From Symbiodinium natans (Eukaryota > Sar > Dinophyceae > Suessiales > Symbiodiniaceae): DNA of 64,000 nt. How positions within the stretch are numbered: the stretch's first letter is position 1; each line of letters opens with the position of its first letter. Below the pieces are notes generated by a model. That model saw only the letters and a list, made by a program, of their open reading frames with translations. It made no database searches and was not told where the DNA came from. The DNA is taken from positions 305,085-369,084 of the forward strand of contig CAJNDS010002298.1 in assembly GCA_905221605.1 (NCBI GenBank). Direction: 5' to 3'. This document shows, piece after piece, positions 45,550 through 56,128 of this stretch. The position numbers were made by a program, and so were the translations under genes.

Positions 45550-46680
45550 GGGAGTACCAAAACCTCCTTATAATCAATCACGCCCCAATACGCAAGACAT
45601 GACATCTGTCCTAAAAATACTACCTTAGCTACGATATCTCAAACAGTCATCCCCCGATAAGCAAGACCTAATATCTATACTAAACCTGTACCTTAGCAAC
45701 ATATCTTAAGACATCACGCCCTAAGGCTCCTACCAATTTAATAAGGTTCCTATCAATTTCAACAGGATTCTTATGCATGTTACTGGGATTCGCATAGGAT
45801 TCTCATTAATTTTAAAGGATTCCTATTGGATTAGGCTCATACTAGTTTAGTAGGATTCCTATCAGTTCTTGTTAAAGGATTCTATTGTTTTTAAGGCCTA
45901 TTGGTTCCTATTGATTTAGAAAGATTCCTTCTCGTTTTAATAGGATTCCTGTGACTTGTAACCCGGGTTGTTTCCAACTTGTTAATTTCCTATTCATTTG
46001 AATAGGCTTCCTTCCTATTAACTGTTGTCCGGTCCCGATAATTCAATAGAGGATTCCTATTTACTTTCATAGGATCCCAATAAAGTTTCATAGGGTTCCT
46101 AATTATTAATAAGGCCCCTATTTTCTGTAATAAGAGTCCTATCAATTTTAATCAGATTCTTATTCATGTTAATGGGGTTCGTGTTAATATTAAAGGGATC
46201 TCATTCACTTTCAAGGGATTCCTGTTGGTTTAGGCGCATGTTCATTTTAATCGGTTTGTCTAAAGGTTCACGTTATTTTTTATAGGAGTCCGATTGGTTC
46301 CTATTAATTTGAGTAGGGTTCCTCTTCAGTTTAATTGGATTCCTACTAATCCTCTTAATTCTACGAAAATGTTGGGAGAGTACCAAAACCTCCTTACAAT
46401 CAATCACGCCCCAATACGCCAAGACATGACATCTGTCCTTAAAACTATACCTTAGCTACGATATCTCAAACAATCATCCCCCGATAAGCAAGTCCTAACA
46501 TCTATACTAACACTGTACCTTAGCAACATATCTTAAGACATCACGCCCTAAGGCTCCTACCAATTTAATAAGGTAGGATTCTTATGCATGTTACTGGGAT
46601 TCGCGTAGGATTCTCATTGATTTGAAGGGATTCCTATTGGATTAGGCTCATACTAGTTTAGTAGGATGTTAGAGGATAAA
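45550..46680. repeat. AT-rich field of AGGATTCCTAT words with a long direct duplication
   Basis: A block of about 190 bases (GGGAGTACCAAAACCTCC onward) at 45551-45740 recurs at 46377-46570. Between them, short words such as TAGGATTCCTATT and TTAATAGG recur every 25-30 bases in diverged form. Confidence 0.7.
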
Positions 46681-48010
46681 TAAAAACCATGATTTTTCAA
46701 ACTACTCGGAGACCCAAGCCCATAGTTTGGAAAATCATGGTTTTTATGGTTTTTATTGGTTTTTGCGATGTTTCGTGAGCATGGGTTCAAAAAACATCGG
46801 TAAAACCAATGTTTCTTTGAAGGTATGGGTTCAAAAACGTCGGTAAAACCAACGTTTTGGAGAGGCCACCTTCAAAAAACATCGGTAAAACCAATGTTTT
46901 TGGAGCCCCTGCTCAGGAAACATCGCAAAAACCAATAAAAACCATAAAAAAGCCATGATTTTTCAAACTACTCGGAGACCCAAGCCCATAGTTTGGAAAA
47001 TCATGGTTTTTATGGTTTTTATTGGTTTTTGCGATGTTTCGTGAGCATGGGCTCAAAAAACATCGGTAAAACCAATGTTTTTTTGAAGGTAGGGGTTCAA
47101 AAACATCGGTAATACCAATGTTTTGGAGTGGCCACCTTCAAAAAACATCGGTAAAACCAATGTTTTTGGAGCCCCTGCTCAGGAAACATCGCAAAAACCA
47201 ATAAAAACCATAAAAACCATGATTTTTCAAACTACTCGGAGACCCAAGCCCATAGTTTGGAAAATCATGGTTTTTATGGTCTTTATTGGTTTTTGCGATG
47301 TTTCGTGAGCATGGGCTCAAAAAACATCGGTAAAACCAATGTTTTTTTTGAAGGTAGGGGTTCAAAAACATCGGTAAAACCAATGTTTTGGAGAGGCCAC
47401 CTTCCAAAAACGTCGGTAAAACCAATGTTTTTTGAAGGTAGGGGTTCAAAAACATCGGGAAAACCAATGTTTTGGAGAGGCCACCTTCAAAAAACGTCGG
47501 TAAAACCAATGTTTTTTTGAAGGTAGGGGTTCAAAAACATCGGTAAAACCAATGTTTTGGAGAGGCCACCTTCAAAAAACATCGGTAAAACCAATGTTTT
47601 TGGAGCCCCTGCTCAGGAAACATCGCAAAAACCAATAAAAACCATAAAAACCATGATTTTTCAAACTACTCGGAGACCCAAGCCCATAGTTTGGAAAATC
47701 ATGGTTTTTATGGTTTTTATTGGTTTTTGCGATGTTTCGTGAGCATGGGCTCAAAAAACATCGGTAAAACCAATGTTTTTGGAGCCCCTGCTCAGGAAAC
47801 ATCGCAAAAACCAATAAAAACCATAAAAACCATGATTTTTCAAACTACTCGGAGACCCAAGCCCATAGTTTGGAAAATCATGGTTTTTATGGTTTTTATT
47901 GGTTTTTGCGATGTTTCGTGAGCATGGGCTCAAAAAACATCGGTAAAACCAATGTTTTTTGAAGGTAGGGGTTCAAAAACATCGGTAAAACCAATGTTTT
48001 GGAGAAGCCA
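46680..48010. repeat. five foldback (long palindrome) copies
   Basis: Each copy has arms of roughly 65-95 bases separated by an 18-base spacer (CTCGGAGACCCAAGCCCA). Spacers are centred near 46714, 46980, 47243, 47677 and 47856. Arms pair through ACCATGATTTT, CAATAAAAACCAT and GAAACATCGC. Between copies are shorter hairpins built on ACATCGGTAAAACCAATGT. Confidence 0.85.
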
Positions 48011-48109
48011 CCCCTTTTTTGAAACATCGGTCAAGCCGAGGTTTCAAAAAAAAGGTAGGTCCATGGGGGGGGGGGGTACCATAAATATATATATATATAT
48101 ATATATATG

Positions 48110-48180
48110 GCGCAGCGTCGCTGCCCCCCCCCCACCCCCCCCATGGTGGGTCCCCCCCCCCCCCCCATGGCCCCCCTGTG
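48110..48180. repeat. C-runs with small palindrome
   Basis: GCAGCGTCGCTGC is a 13-base palindrome followed by long C-runs interrupted by CCATGG. It lies between the element and the first telomeric array. Confidence 0.7.
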
Positions 48181-48198
48181 GGGTGGTGTGGTTGGGGT

Positions 48199-48325
48199 GA
48201 GGGTTTAGGGTTTAGGGTTTAGCGTTTAGGGTTTAGGGTTTAGGGTTTAGGGCTTAGGGCTTAGGGCTTAGGGTTTAGGGTTTAGGGTTTAGGGTTTAGG
48301 GTTTAGGGTTTAGGGTTTAGGGTTT
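48199..48325 (+). repeat. interstitial TTTAGGG array 1
   Basis: About 18 heptamers, nearly all exact, with a few CTTAGGG and TTTAGCG variants. It is much better preserved than the tracts in introns. Confidence 0.95.
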
Positions 48326-48594
48326 GCTAAGGTTCTTGTGGTGTGCGCCCAGGTTCAACGCGCTCTCACAACCCACCCACCCACATCTCAACCTTGGGCG
48401 GGTTTAGGGTTTTATAATGTCGTGTGTAAGTACAGTAGTGGGAGGGGGCGCTACGGGCCGCCTGCGGGTTTAGGGTTTTTTTTGCCCGGTGTTTCCAAAT
48501 TATGATGCTTATACCGGGCTTACAAGACCCATAGGTTTATGCCTTGGGCTCCCTTTGGTGTTTGGTCCTGGGCCCTCTCTACGATTGGGGAGAG

Positions 48595-48935
48595 CTTGGG
48601 CCCAAAACAGGCCAAAAATGGTTTCATGATCTGGAGAAGCCCAAAAAGGCTCAAATAGTCCGGGAGGAGCCCAAAAAGGCTCAGAACTGGTCCGCCAAAA
48701 GCCCAAAAAGCTCAGAAATGGTCCATAAAACGCTCGGAGATGGTGCGGTAAACCCAAAAAAGCTCAGACATTGTCCGGAAGAAGTGGTCCGGGAGAAGCC
48801 GAAAAGGCTCAGAAACGGTCCGGGAGAAGCCCAAAAAGGCTGCCCCAAAAGGGCTCAGAAATGGGAGGAGCCCAAAAAAGCTCAGAAATGGTCCGGGAGG
48901 AGCCCAGAAAGGCTCAGAGCTGGGGCCGTGGACTC
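48595..48935 (+). repeat. ~27-32-bp minisatellite
   Basis: Diverged copies of a unit near CCCAAAAAGGCTCAGAAATG plus GTCCGGGAGGAG. It generates a 131-codon plus frame and a 79-codon minus frame that are not genes. Confidence 0.8.
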
Positions 48936-49067
48936 TTAGGGGAGGTTGCACCAGTGCGGGGTCACTAAAAACCTAAGGTTTAGGGTAATTTCTCTTTGGA
49001 GCCAGACTGACGCTGGCACGCGGGTTAAACCCTTCTAGGTGTGGGCCGCGCTCACCGCACGCAACGG

Positions 49068-49158
49068 CCCCGAGCCCTCGCCAGGCTAAGGCTCGGGCTC
49101 GTCCGCGGGCCTGTCGCCACGCGGTATCGCTCGCCGCTGCTTATCGCAGCGCCCGCGG
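49068..49158. other. GC-rich multi-hairpin segment
   Basis: CCCGAGCC (49069) pairs with GGCTCGGG (49090). CCGCGGGC (49103) pairs with GCCCGCGG (49151), enclosing CGCTGC (49135) with GCAGCG (49146). It could fold into a structured RNA or cruciform. No known RNA family recognised. Confidence 0.5.
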
Positions 49159-49168
49159 CTCGCTCCAG

Positions 49169-49252
49169 TTTAGGGTTTAGGATTTAGGATTTAGGGTTTA
49201 GGGTTTAGGGTTTAGGGTTTAGGGTTTATATATTTAGGGTTTAGGGTGTAGC
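49169..49252 (+). repeat. interstitial TTTAGGG array 2
   Basis: About ten heptamers with two GATTTAG variants and a short TATATA break. Confidence 0.9.
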
Positions 49253-49260
49253 ATTCGTTG

Positions 49261-49304
49261 GCTGCGTGTGTGTTGGTGCTGGCTGCAAGCAACACACACG
49301 CAGC
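49261..49304. other. perfect 14-bp-stem hairpin beside array 2
   Basis: GCTGCGTGTGTGTT at 49261-49274 is exactly complementary to AACACACACGCAGC at 49291-49304, with a 16-base loop. Confidence 0.85.
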
Positions 49305-49589
49305 ACGGTCGTGTCAACCACCCCAGGCCGCCCAGCTCTAAAGCTTTTAGGCGCTAAAGATCAAAAACAAATTAAATCTAAGCACTCCATCCCTCAAGCC
49401 AACTTACCCAGAACCTAGAGATTCTAGGCTAGCAAGGTAAATCCGAATCCTGATTCGGCTTGCGTTTGGGTCTTGGGACTTGTACTTGCACCTGTACCTG
49501 TTGGACTTGGACCCGGACCTGAACCTGGATCTGGAATAGGGCTTGGTTTTCGGTACCTGTGCTCGGGCCTGTACCGGGACCTGGACCTA

Positions 49590-50490
49590 ACATTTGAACA
49601 CCTGACTTGGACCTGGTTTGGGTTTGGTACCTGTCCTTCTGGACCTGACTGCCTGGACCTGGTTGGACCTGACCTTGGAGATGGACCTTGGACCTTGGAC
49701 CTTGGACCTTGGACCTTGGACCTTGGACCTTGGACCTTGAACCTTTGACCTTGCACCACCTGGACCTTGGACCCTGGCCTTGCGGACCTTGGAGACCTTG
49801 AACCTTGCACCTTGGACCTTGGGCTGTGGACCTTGGACTTGGACCTTGGACTGGGCCTTGGGTGTGACCTTGGCCTTGGACCTTTGCACCTTGGACCTTG
49901 GACCTTGGACCTTGGATCTTGGACCTTGGACCTTGGACCTTGGACCTTGGACCTTGGACCTTGGACCTTGGACCTTGGACCTTGGACCTTGGACCTTGGA
50001 CCTTGGACCTTGGACCTTGCTTGGACCTTGGACCTTGGACCTTGGACCTCTCACCTTGAACCTTGAACCTTGAACCTTGGAGCTTGGACCTTGGACCTTG
50101 GACCTCTCACCTTGAACCTTGAACCTTGAACCTTGGAGCTTGGACCTTGGACCTTGGGGACCTTGGACTTGGACCTTGACCTTGGACCTTGGACCTTGGA
50201 CCTTGGACCTTGGACCTTGGACCTTGGACCTTGCTTGGACCTTGGACCTTGGACCTTGGACCTCTCACCTTGAACCTTGAACCTTGAACCTTGGAGCTTG
50301 GACCTTGGACCTTGGGGACCTTGGACTTGGACCTTGACCTTGGACCTTGGACCTTGGACCTTGGACCTTGGACCTTGGACCTTGGACCTTGGACCTTGGA
50401 CCTTGGACCTTGGACCTTGGACCTTGGACCTTGGACCTTGGACCTTGGACCTTGGACCTTGGACCTTGGACCTTGGACCTGGACCTGGAC
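49590..50490 (+). repeat. 7-bp satellite GGACCTT
   Basis: Several blocks of exact GGACCTT heptamers are joined by diverged segments. A larger segment (containing CTCTCACCTTGAACC) repeats at 50047, 50103 and 50261, so the satellite also has a higher-order duplication. All frames translate to repeating LDLGPWT or KVQGPRS and are not genes. Confidence 0.95.
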
Positions 50491-50607
50491 CCGGATATTT
50501 ATTTGTTTTAGGGATCCTCAGGACTAGGGTTTGAGGTAGCTCTATATAGAATGACTCTATATATTACTAGGTCCAGCTCTGAGCAAGGTTAAAGCACGTT
50601 CGTGTTA

Positions 50608-50724
50608 GGCTTGGAGATACAGTCGTTCTCCAAGCCGAAGGTTACCTGTATAAAGCGTAGCCAAGCTCGGGAGTAGTCATATACTCCCTCGGCAAGCGTC
50701 GCGCCCAACGTTAGGGCGCGACGC
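50608..50724. other. three successive hairpins before array 3
   Basis: GGCTTGGAGA / TCTCCAAGCC (50608-50636, 9-base loop), GGGAGTA / TACTCCC (50669-50688) and GCGTCGCGCCC / GGGCGCGACGC (50696-50724, 7-base loop). All stems are perfect, and the last ends exactly where the telomeric array starts. Confidence 0.8.
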
Positions 50725-51036
50725 GTTTAGGGTTTAGGGTTTAGGGTTTAGGGTTTAGGGTTTAGGGTTTAGGGTTTAGGGTTTAGGGTTTAGGGTTTAG
50801 GGTTTAGGGTTTAGGGTTTAGGGTTTAGGGTTAGAATTTAGGGTTTAGGGTTTAGGGTTTAGGGTGTTAGGGTTTAGGGGGGGGTTCAGGGTTCAGGGTT
50901 TTCAGGGTTTAGGGTTTAGGGTTTAGGGTTTAGGGTTTAGGGTTTAGGGTTTAGGGTTTAGGGTTTAGGGTTTAGGGTTTAGGGTTTAGGGTTTAGGGTT
51001 TAGGGTTTAGGGTTTAGGGTTTAGGGTTTAGGGGGG
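50725..51036 (+). repeat. interstitial TTTAGGG array 3 (longest)
   Basis: About 42 heptamers, mostly exact, broken near 50875-50905 by a G-run and TTCAGGG variants. It is followed by a G-run, CCATGGGG and a TA tract like those ending the element at 48.1 kb. Confidence 0.95.
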
Positions 51037-51299
51037 GGATACCATGGGGGGGTGGGGGGGGCGGGGGTACCGACACGGGACACGGAACCATATATATATA
51101 TATGAACACATGTAGGGAGAGCTATTTCGCAAGTATGTAATTTGCAGCAATCACAGGCTTGAGGGATCGCAGTTAGTGTTCTAGGGTCTAGGTTGTCGTT
51201 TAATTTTTCCAAGCTTCTAAGCTTCAGTGTTTTACGGCAACACTGCCAACAGTCTGAAGAACGCGGACAGCGCGAACAGTGCGGAAAGCGCAAAGCGTG

Positions 51300-51640
51300 A
51301 ACTCAAAAAATGACCGCTGATCAAAAAGCGAGAAGCACCACAAAAACAAAAAACACGCACAAACACACACACACACACACACAGACACACACGCGCACGC
51401 ACAAACAAAAAGGCATTAAAAACACGCAAAGCTCGAAAAATGCGGAAATGCGAAAAGCGCGAAAACGGGAAAAAGCGCGAACAACACATCGACTTCTTGC
51501 ATTGTTCCGAATTTTACAGAGCCTTTGCACTTCTCGACTTTTCGAGTGTTGTTTTGCTTTATTCAACCCTTTCACCCTTTGCGCTTTTTGACTTGTTGTG
51601 GCTGTCAACTTTTTGTGTTTTGCTTTGACTTGTTGTATTT
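51300..51640. repeat. GCGAAAA field followed by its inverse
   Basis: From 51300 to 51490 the plus strand is full of GCGAAAA-like words with a CA microsatellite. From 51490 to 51640 the complementary TTTTCG and CTTTTTG words dominate. Confidence 0.45.
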
Positions 51641-53080
51641 TGTACTGTCCACCATGCCGCTGCACTGAGTGTGAGGCTGGCCATGCACGGGGTTACCCAA
51701 TGCATGCACGGCTGCTTATGGACCCCCCTCCCTATGCGTCTGCTCTAGCACGACGTCAAGGGAAGATCGGTGCGGCAGGTCTGCTTCTGCAAAGGCCCGA
51801 AAGTGGCCCGCCTATGAAACCACATAGCGTTCAAAATGCCCCTCGCTGTATACAACTCATCTTGGCTGTTGCTTTGTTGCAAAGACGATGTTCTACAGAC
51901 CTGATCCTTGGAAACGACATTGCCTCAAAGGACAAGATGCTCTATCACCATTATTGCTATCAGTGCTGGGACAAGGTCGCAACATGATGAGCGTTTGGGA
52001 CAAAGTCGTCTGATGCATATCCTTGCCACATGAATGTCCGCATGCCACTCTGATGATTGATGATATCCTCCTCTTGTCATCGATGATTCTTCCAACTGGC
52101 TTGATTAGCTTGCTGTAACGATAGCTTTCTTGGAATGGATCGCCGAGGTGATCGAACATCCGCTACACTGACCCACGGAGGGAGTGCATCTGATGTGTTA
52201 ATCATGCATGTTGTGTTGTGATCGTTTGGTTACATATGGTGCGATACCTTACACCTTGCTTCTGACCGCTGTGTTGCTCCTTCCCTGTGGTGACGCGTTT
52301 TTCCGCCTTTTGTGCAAAAGCCAGCCTTCTTGCTTACCAACTGGTCTGATGTACTATCTCACACCTTTGGAAGCTCAGCATGCGAAAGCCAATTTTTGTG
52401 TGCATAGCCCAAGCGTTCCAAAACGACCAGCAGTGCTTACAAATTTGTACAAACACGCTCTCTTATCCTGGACATCTGTTCCTGACCTTCATTGAGTCCC
52501 AGGCGAGATAACTGGAGTCAGTCCCGGTGACAGTCTTGTCAAGCCTGCCCCCAATCTCTGGTTCGCAAAGCAAGGCTCTTGATGCTTACGTTCTTGATGC
52601 CATGAAAAAGGAAACTACCTAACTTGATACGTTCAGCTGACATAGCACGAAGAATACAAACCTGTCCCCAAGGAACTGCATTTTTGCTTGCTTCGCGCAC
52701 TGCGATTGGTGTGGGTCGTGCGACCACTCGTCAAGCGGGCCTATCAAACGGGGGCATCGAGCAGTCTACTGCAACCAGCAGCAGTAGACTTGGCTACCGG
52801 CTGGCATTCATCCTGCTGAGTTTAGCAGAATGTTGAGCACGCAGCAGCAGCACAAGAGTGTGCCGGAGATGGCCAATGCCCAGTAGATCCTTGGTGTGAG
52901 AACATGTCTCGCGAAGGCATTGGGATAGTCAAGTCCAGAATGCTTCAATCACTGCGTTTCAAGAGCCTGAACTCACGCACTCACCAGATTGGGCGCAATT
53001 CTACCGACAGCCAAAGAAAACTCGAGTCAAAAGACGTTTCTTTGTGTCAAACCCAAGCTTAAACTCCTGTTTCGCAAGAA
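51640..53080. other. no firm gene
   Basis: Candidates are weak and on both strands: minus 52159-52010 (MFDHLGDPFQESYRYSKLI) and minus 52727-52570 (AVREASKNAVPWGQVCILRA). Neither has resolved borders. Confidence 0.35.
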
Positions 53081-53083
53081 GTG

Positions 53084-53336
53084 CTAGACGGGCAGCTTCT
53101 TGGAAGTCGCCTGAAGTGACTCCTCCTCTTCGGTCATGAGGCGAATCTGCGGGGTCTTACGAGGTGAGGTCCCAGCCTAAACTTCGGCTGGGTTTGGGAC
53201 TTCGTTTTCATAAACATACCCTCAACTGCAAGTTGCAATCGTTTAGGAGGTGGGCCTTCATTTGCCGCGCCATTTCCAGGGTCTTGTTGTTCTCTTCTGC
53301 ACGAATGCCGCTGTACTTATAGAACATGGTCACAGC
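53084..53336 (-). CDS. C-terminal exons of an unknown protein
   Basis: The exon at 53336-53220 is exactly 39 codons between acceptor CTAAG/GCTG and donor GTATGT. It reads AVTMFYKYSGIRAEENNKTL then EMARQMKAHLLNDCNLQLR, probably helical. The last exon (about 53151-53084) reads PQIRLMTEEEESLQATSKKL, then PV and TAG. The intron between is about 65 nt and contains a CCCAGCC / GGCTGGG hairpin. Upstream exons were not identified. Confidence 0.5.
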
Positions 53337-53799
53337 CTTAGTGTCAAAGCTAGCTTTGTGACATGATGTGAGCTTATGTGGGGCGATGGGCTTAGAGCAA
53401 CATCCTGCTGCTCCAGTCCGCCCCAACTACTTGCATCAGACACGCAGACCGACAAGTTCTGCAGAGTACTGCGGGCGAGTTGATGCATGCTGACACTGGC
53501 TACTGGAGGCATCGACTTGTCAGAATCCAATAAAGCAGGAGCCCAATTGCCCAGGACTAGGAACACAATTCAAGGATGGCCAGCTCTCAGAATGTTGGGC
53601 ACCCGAACAGAAGCCGAAATAGAAAAGGACTCAAAATCAAAAGGGATCCATGTCTCGAAGGCTCCTTCTCAGCCTCTTAGAGTGCTAGTGCAGCCTCCAC
53701 CCAACAGCCCAAAGGCCGAAAGACATCCGTTTTCAACATCACAGGGGGAATCATTTTTGGCTCTGCATTTGAAGTCTCCAAACTGAACAACCTAAGCAC

Positions 53800-56050
53800 A
53801 CACAAAGCGACCCATAGGCCCGTGCTTTCGCCGCGCACGTGCTGCCCTGTCTTTTGATTCATTGCATGGCTAGGGAAGTCGAGTGGCCAAGACCGCAGTG
53901 ATCACAGCGCTGGCAAGGGCTATCTCTCTAAAAGCAGCCTGAGCTGCGACAGCTGTGGCAATCAGCTGCAAGGCACGGAGCTAACCTTCAGCTCATTGCC
54001 AACATCATGCACCATCATGCCAGGGGGCTAGTAGAGCTGCGCAAAGCAGGCTGGAAGCCGCAGCAGCCCGACTTCCCTTGACCTGACAGCTGGAAGAATG
54101 CAGCAGATTGAGGCATCGAAAGTGGAAAGGAGTCAACACAACGGACACAACGAATGGCTGCTGAACGCAGGTGAGTCACAAGGCCGTATGCGCCTGCAGA
54201 CAATACTGCTGCCGCCTCCACCAGGAGAAGCTCGGGCAGATGGGACACCGAAGGCATGGCTCCAGTGGCTTAACAAGTCTTGTCCAGGGAATGCATGGGA
54301 GATCATGGGAGTCGAGCCTCTCTGCTACGTACCCACTACTTGCATAGCATGCAGGAAGCACCTTAGAAACTCCATAACTGTGGCATGCTGTGTCTAGCAA
54401 TGTATAGCAACAACAGAGGCCCCACAAGATGAAGTCAACTTTGCTCCTCACGTTGTCTTATCGAATGCTGGGCTACACGGCCACGCGATACAAGCAAACT
54501 TTCACGGCATCATTTTCATCGCTATGTGAGGTTGAGCTTGCGCTCCAGCCGCTCCAGGCCTTGTCACACGCACGACCGGTGCGTACCTCCGCATGCCACG
54601 CACGTCGTGTCAGAGAACTCTTGAAGGAACGCATGAACAGGTCCTGGCAGTTGGCACGAATTACAAGGTAGTTCGCAGCAGAGCGTCCATGAGAAGTGGG
54701 CGCCCACTTCGAGAGACGTTGCCTGGATTCACACCACCGCAATAAGCATGACAGCAAGTCTTCTGCCAATACGACAGGCAAAACCAGGCGACATCAGAAA
54801 AAAGAGTGACCACACATGGAGTTTGCCCGCGCCAAGGCTGGCACCGTAAATGGAAGGTTTGCTACGAGGATTGTAGCATCCTGCTCCAGGCCTCCAAGAC
54901 ACAAACGACAGGATATAACAACGATGCACGCACAACTCGGCCAACAGACCCGTGGGACTTTCAGAGCTTCGGAAGCATCACGCGAAGTTACGCAGAGATG
55001 TCTCATGAACGCAAACATGTGAGATGTGTCCCATGTGTCCCCAACATGTGGCCTGCAGGCAGTTTCTTCGACAAGTCCGAAGAAGCCTTGAGACATCAGA
55101 TGCGCTGGCTTGGAGCACGAAGACCACAGAAGACCACAGCCGAGTCCACTTTGTGGAAAAACCCCTTGCGCCTTTGCGCACTGGGGGCCATGCCACTGTT
55201 GTGAGCACTCTGTCGGCCTCAGCCTCGGCAGCCTTGGCGGCCGCCTCGGAAGCCGCCTCGGAAGCAGCCTCGCCATCGCCTGCCGAGAACATGTCACGGA
55301 AACAACGAACTCTTCCGCGCTGCGATGCCTTCTTACAAAGCTGAACGAACTGGGGCCCGATTTGCTGGCATGTTTTGCAAGCTCTCTCAGTTCAACTGTC
55401 CAATGTTGGAGAGGTTGCGTTGTGCACTTTGTCACCCGCCATCCTCGGCGACATCTAAACCCAAGCAGTCTAACTGCCATCTAATTAGAGCGGGCCGTGT
55501 CTTCTCTTGCTTCAGTGTTAAAAAGTATTCAAAGTGCTCCTGCCCTGCCGGAATCTGACAAAGGAAGCCGCTTCTGGGACCCTCAACTTCCTGAGCAGCA
55601 CGTGGCATCTACATGGACCAGATCTCGCGAAAGCCCTCGGGGATCTCTCGCCAGGCCATGCCCTGTCAAGACACAACTCTGAACACAAAGAGAGCTGATC
55701 ACAACCTCATGGAAAGACTCGCCTCTGCATGCGTCTCGAAGCTGCGAGCCTCCACAAGGCAACAGGAAGCGCCTAAACAAAAGTCCAGAAAATATCTCTT
55801 GCAGGCGGGCAGGTGCAGCCTCGAGACTCTAAGATGTGTTTGCTAGTTCGTGTTTTTTGAGGATCCAAGTATTCTGTGGAACAACTCCACCTACGACCTT
55901 CTAAAGGCCGTTGATAGATATGTGTTCTGGCTCTTAGAACAGATGTCTCTGAGGCTGAGCACTTCGGTGAGTGTGCAGAACCAGCAGAACATGTTTGACT
56001 CTGTGGCTCCAGATGAGCAGTTTTTCGAATGTGGCAAGTCTGTGTCACAA
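53800..56050. other. no firm gene
   Basis: Overlapping frames of moderate quality occur on both strands. The minus stretch 55290-55190 (AAKAAEAEADRVLTTVAW) and minus 54660-54490 (DLFMRSFKSSLTRRAWHAE) could be exons, but nothing is recognised. Confidence 0.35.
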
Positions 56051-56056
56051 CTTCAC

Positions 56057-56128
56057 CTTCTCGCTGTGGGCCTCCACCTCAGCTTCAGGTGGTGCCCAAG
56101 TGGCCGCCCAGGCTTCTGCAAAGCGGTC
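56057..56128 (-). CDS. single unassigned exon
   Basis: This is exactly 24 codons between acceptor TGCAAG/GAC and donor AAG/GTGAAG, reading DRFAEAWAATWAPPEAEVEA then HSEK. Its borders fit the other exons here. Neighbouring exons were not found. Confidence 0.4.

Larger units (their letters stand above)
45045..48110. mobile_element. ~3.05-kb element with terminal inverted repeats, non-autonomous
   Basis: The left end reads an AT-rich run, then GCTACCCCCCCCCATGG followed by ACCTACC. The right end is its reverse complement: GGTAGGTCC, ATGGGGGGGGGGGGTACC, then an AT-rich run. The ends are about 50 bases each including the TA tracts. Inside are tandem and foldback repeats with no transposase-like frame, so any movement would need enzymes from elsewhere. 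Target-site duplication cannot be seen because the outer ends are simple TA sequence. It could instead be a subtelomeric repeat block with inverted ends. Confidence 0.5.

Noticed and set aside
47123-47933. Several 60-120-codon frames with the phrase NIGKTNVF
   Set aside because: They are translations of the foldback arms.
46680-48010. Regular repeats considered as a CRISPR array
   Set aside because: Repeat units are palindromic, unequal in spacing and separated by related sequence, not by unique spacers. The genome is eukaryotic.
48544-48957. 131-codon plus frame and 79-codon minus frame
   Set aside because: Products of the 27-32-bp minisatellite.
49424-50534. Frames of 85-155 codons with LDLGPWT or KVQGPRS repeats
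   Set aside because: Any frame through a 7-bp satellite repeats every seven codons. No non-repeat sequence supports a protein.
53677-54397. Plus-strand frames near 53.5-54.4 kb
   Set aside because: Both strands are similarly open and neither gives a recognisable domain or paired splice sites.
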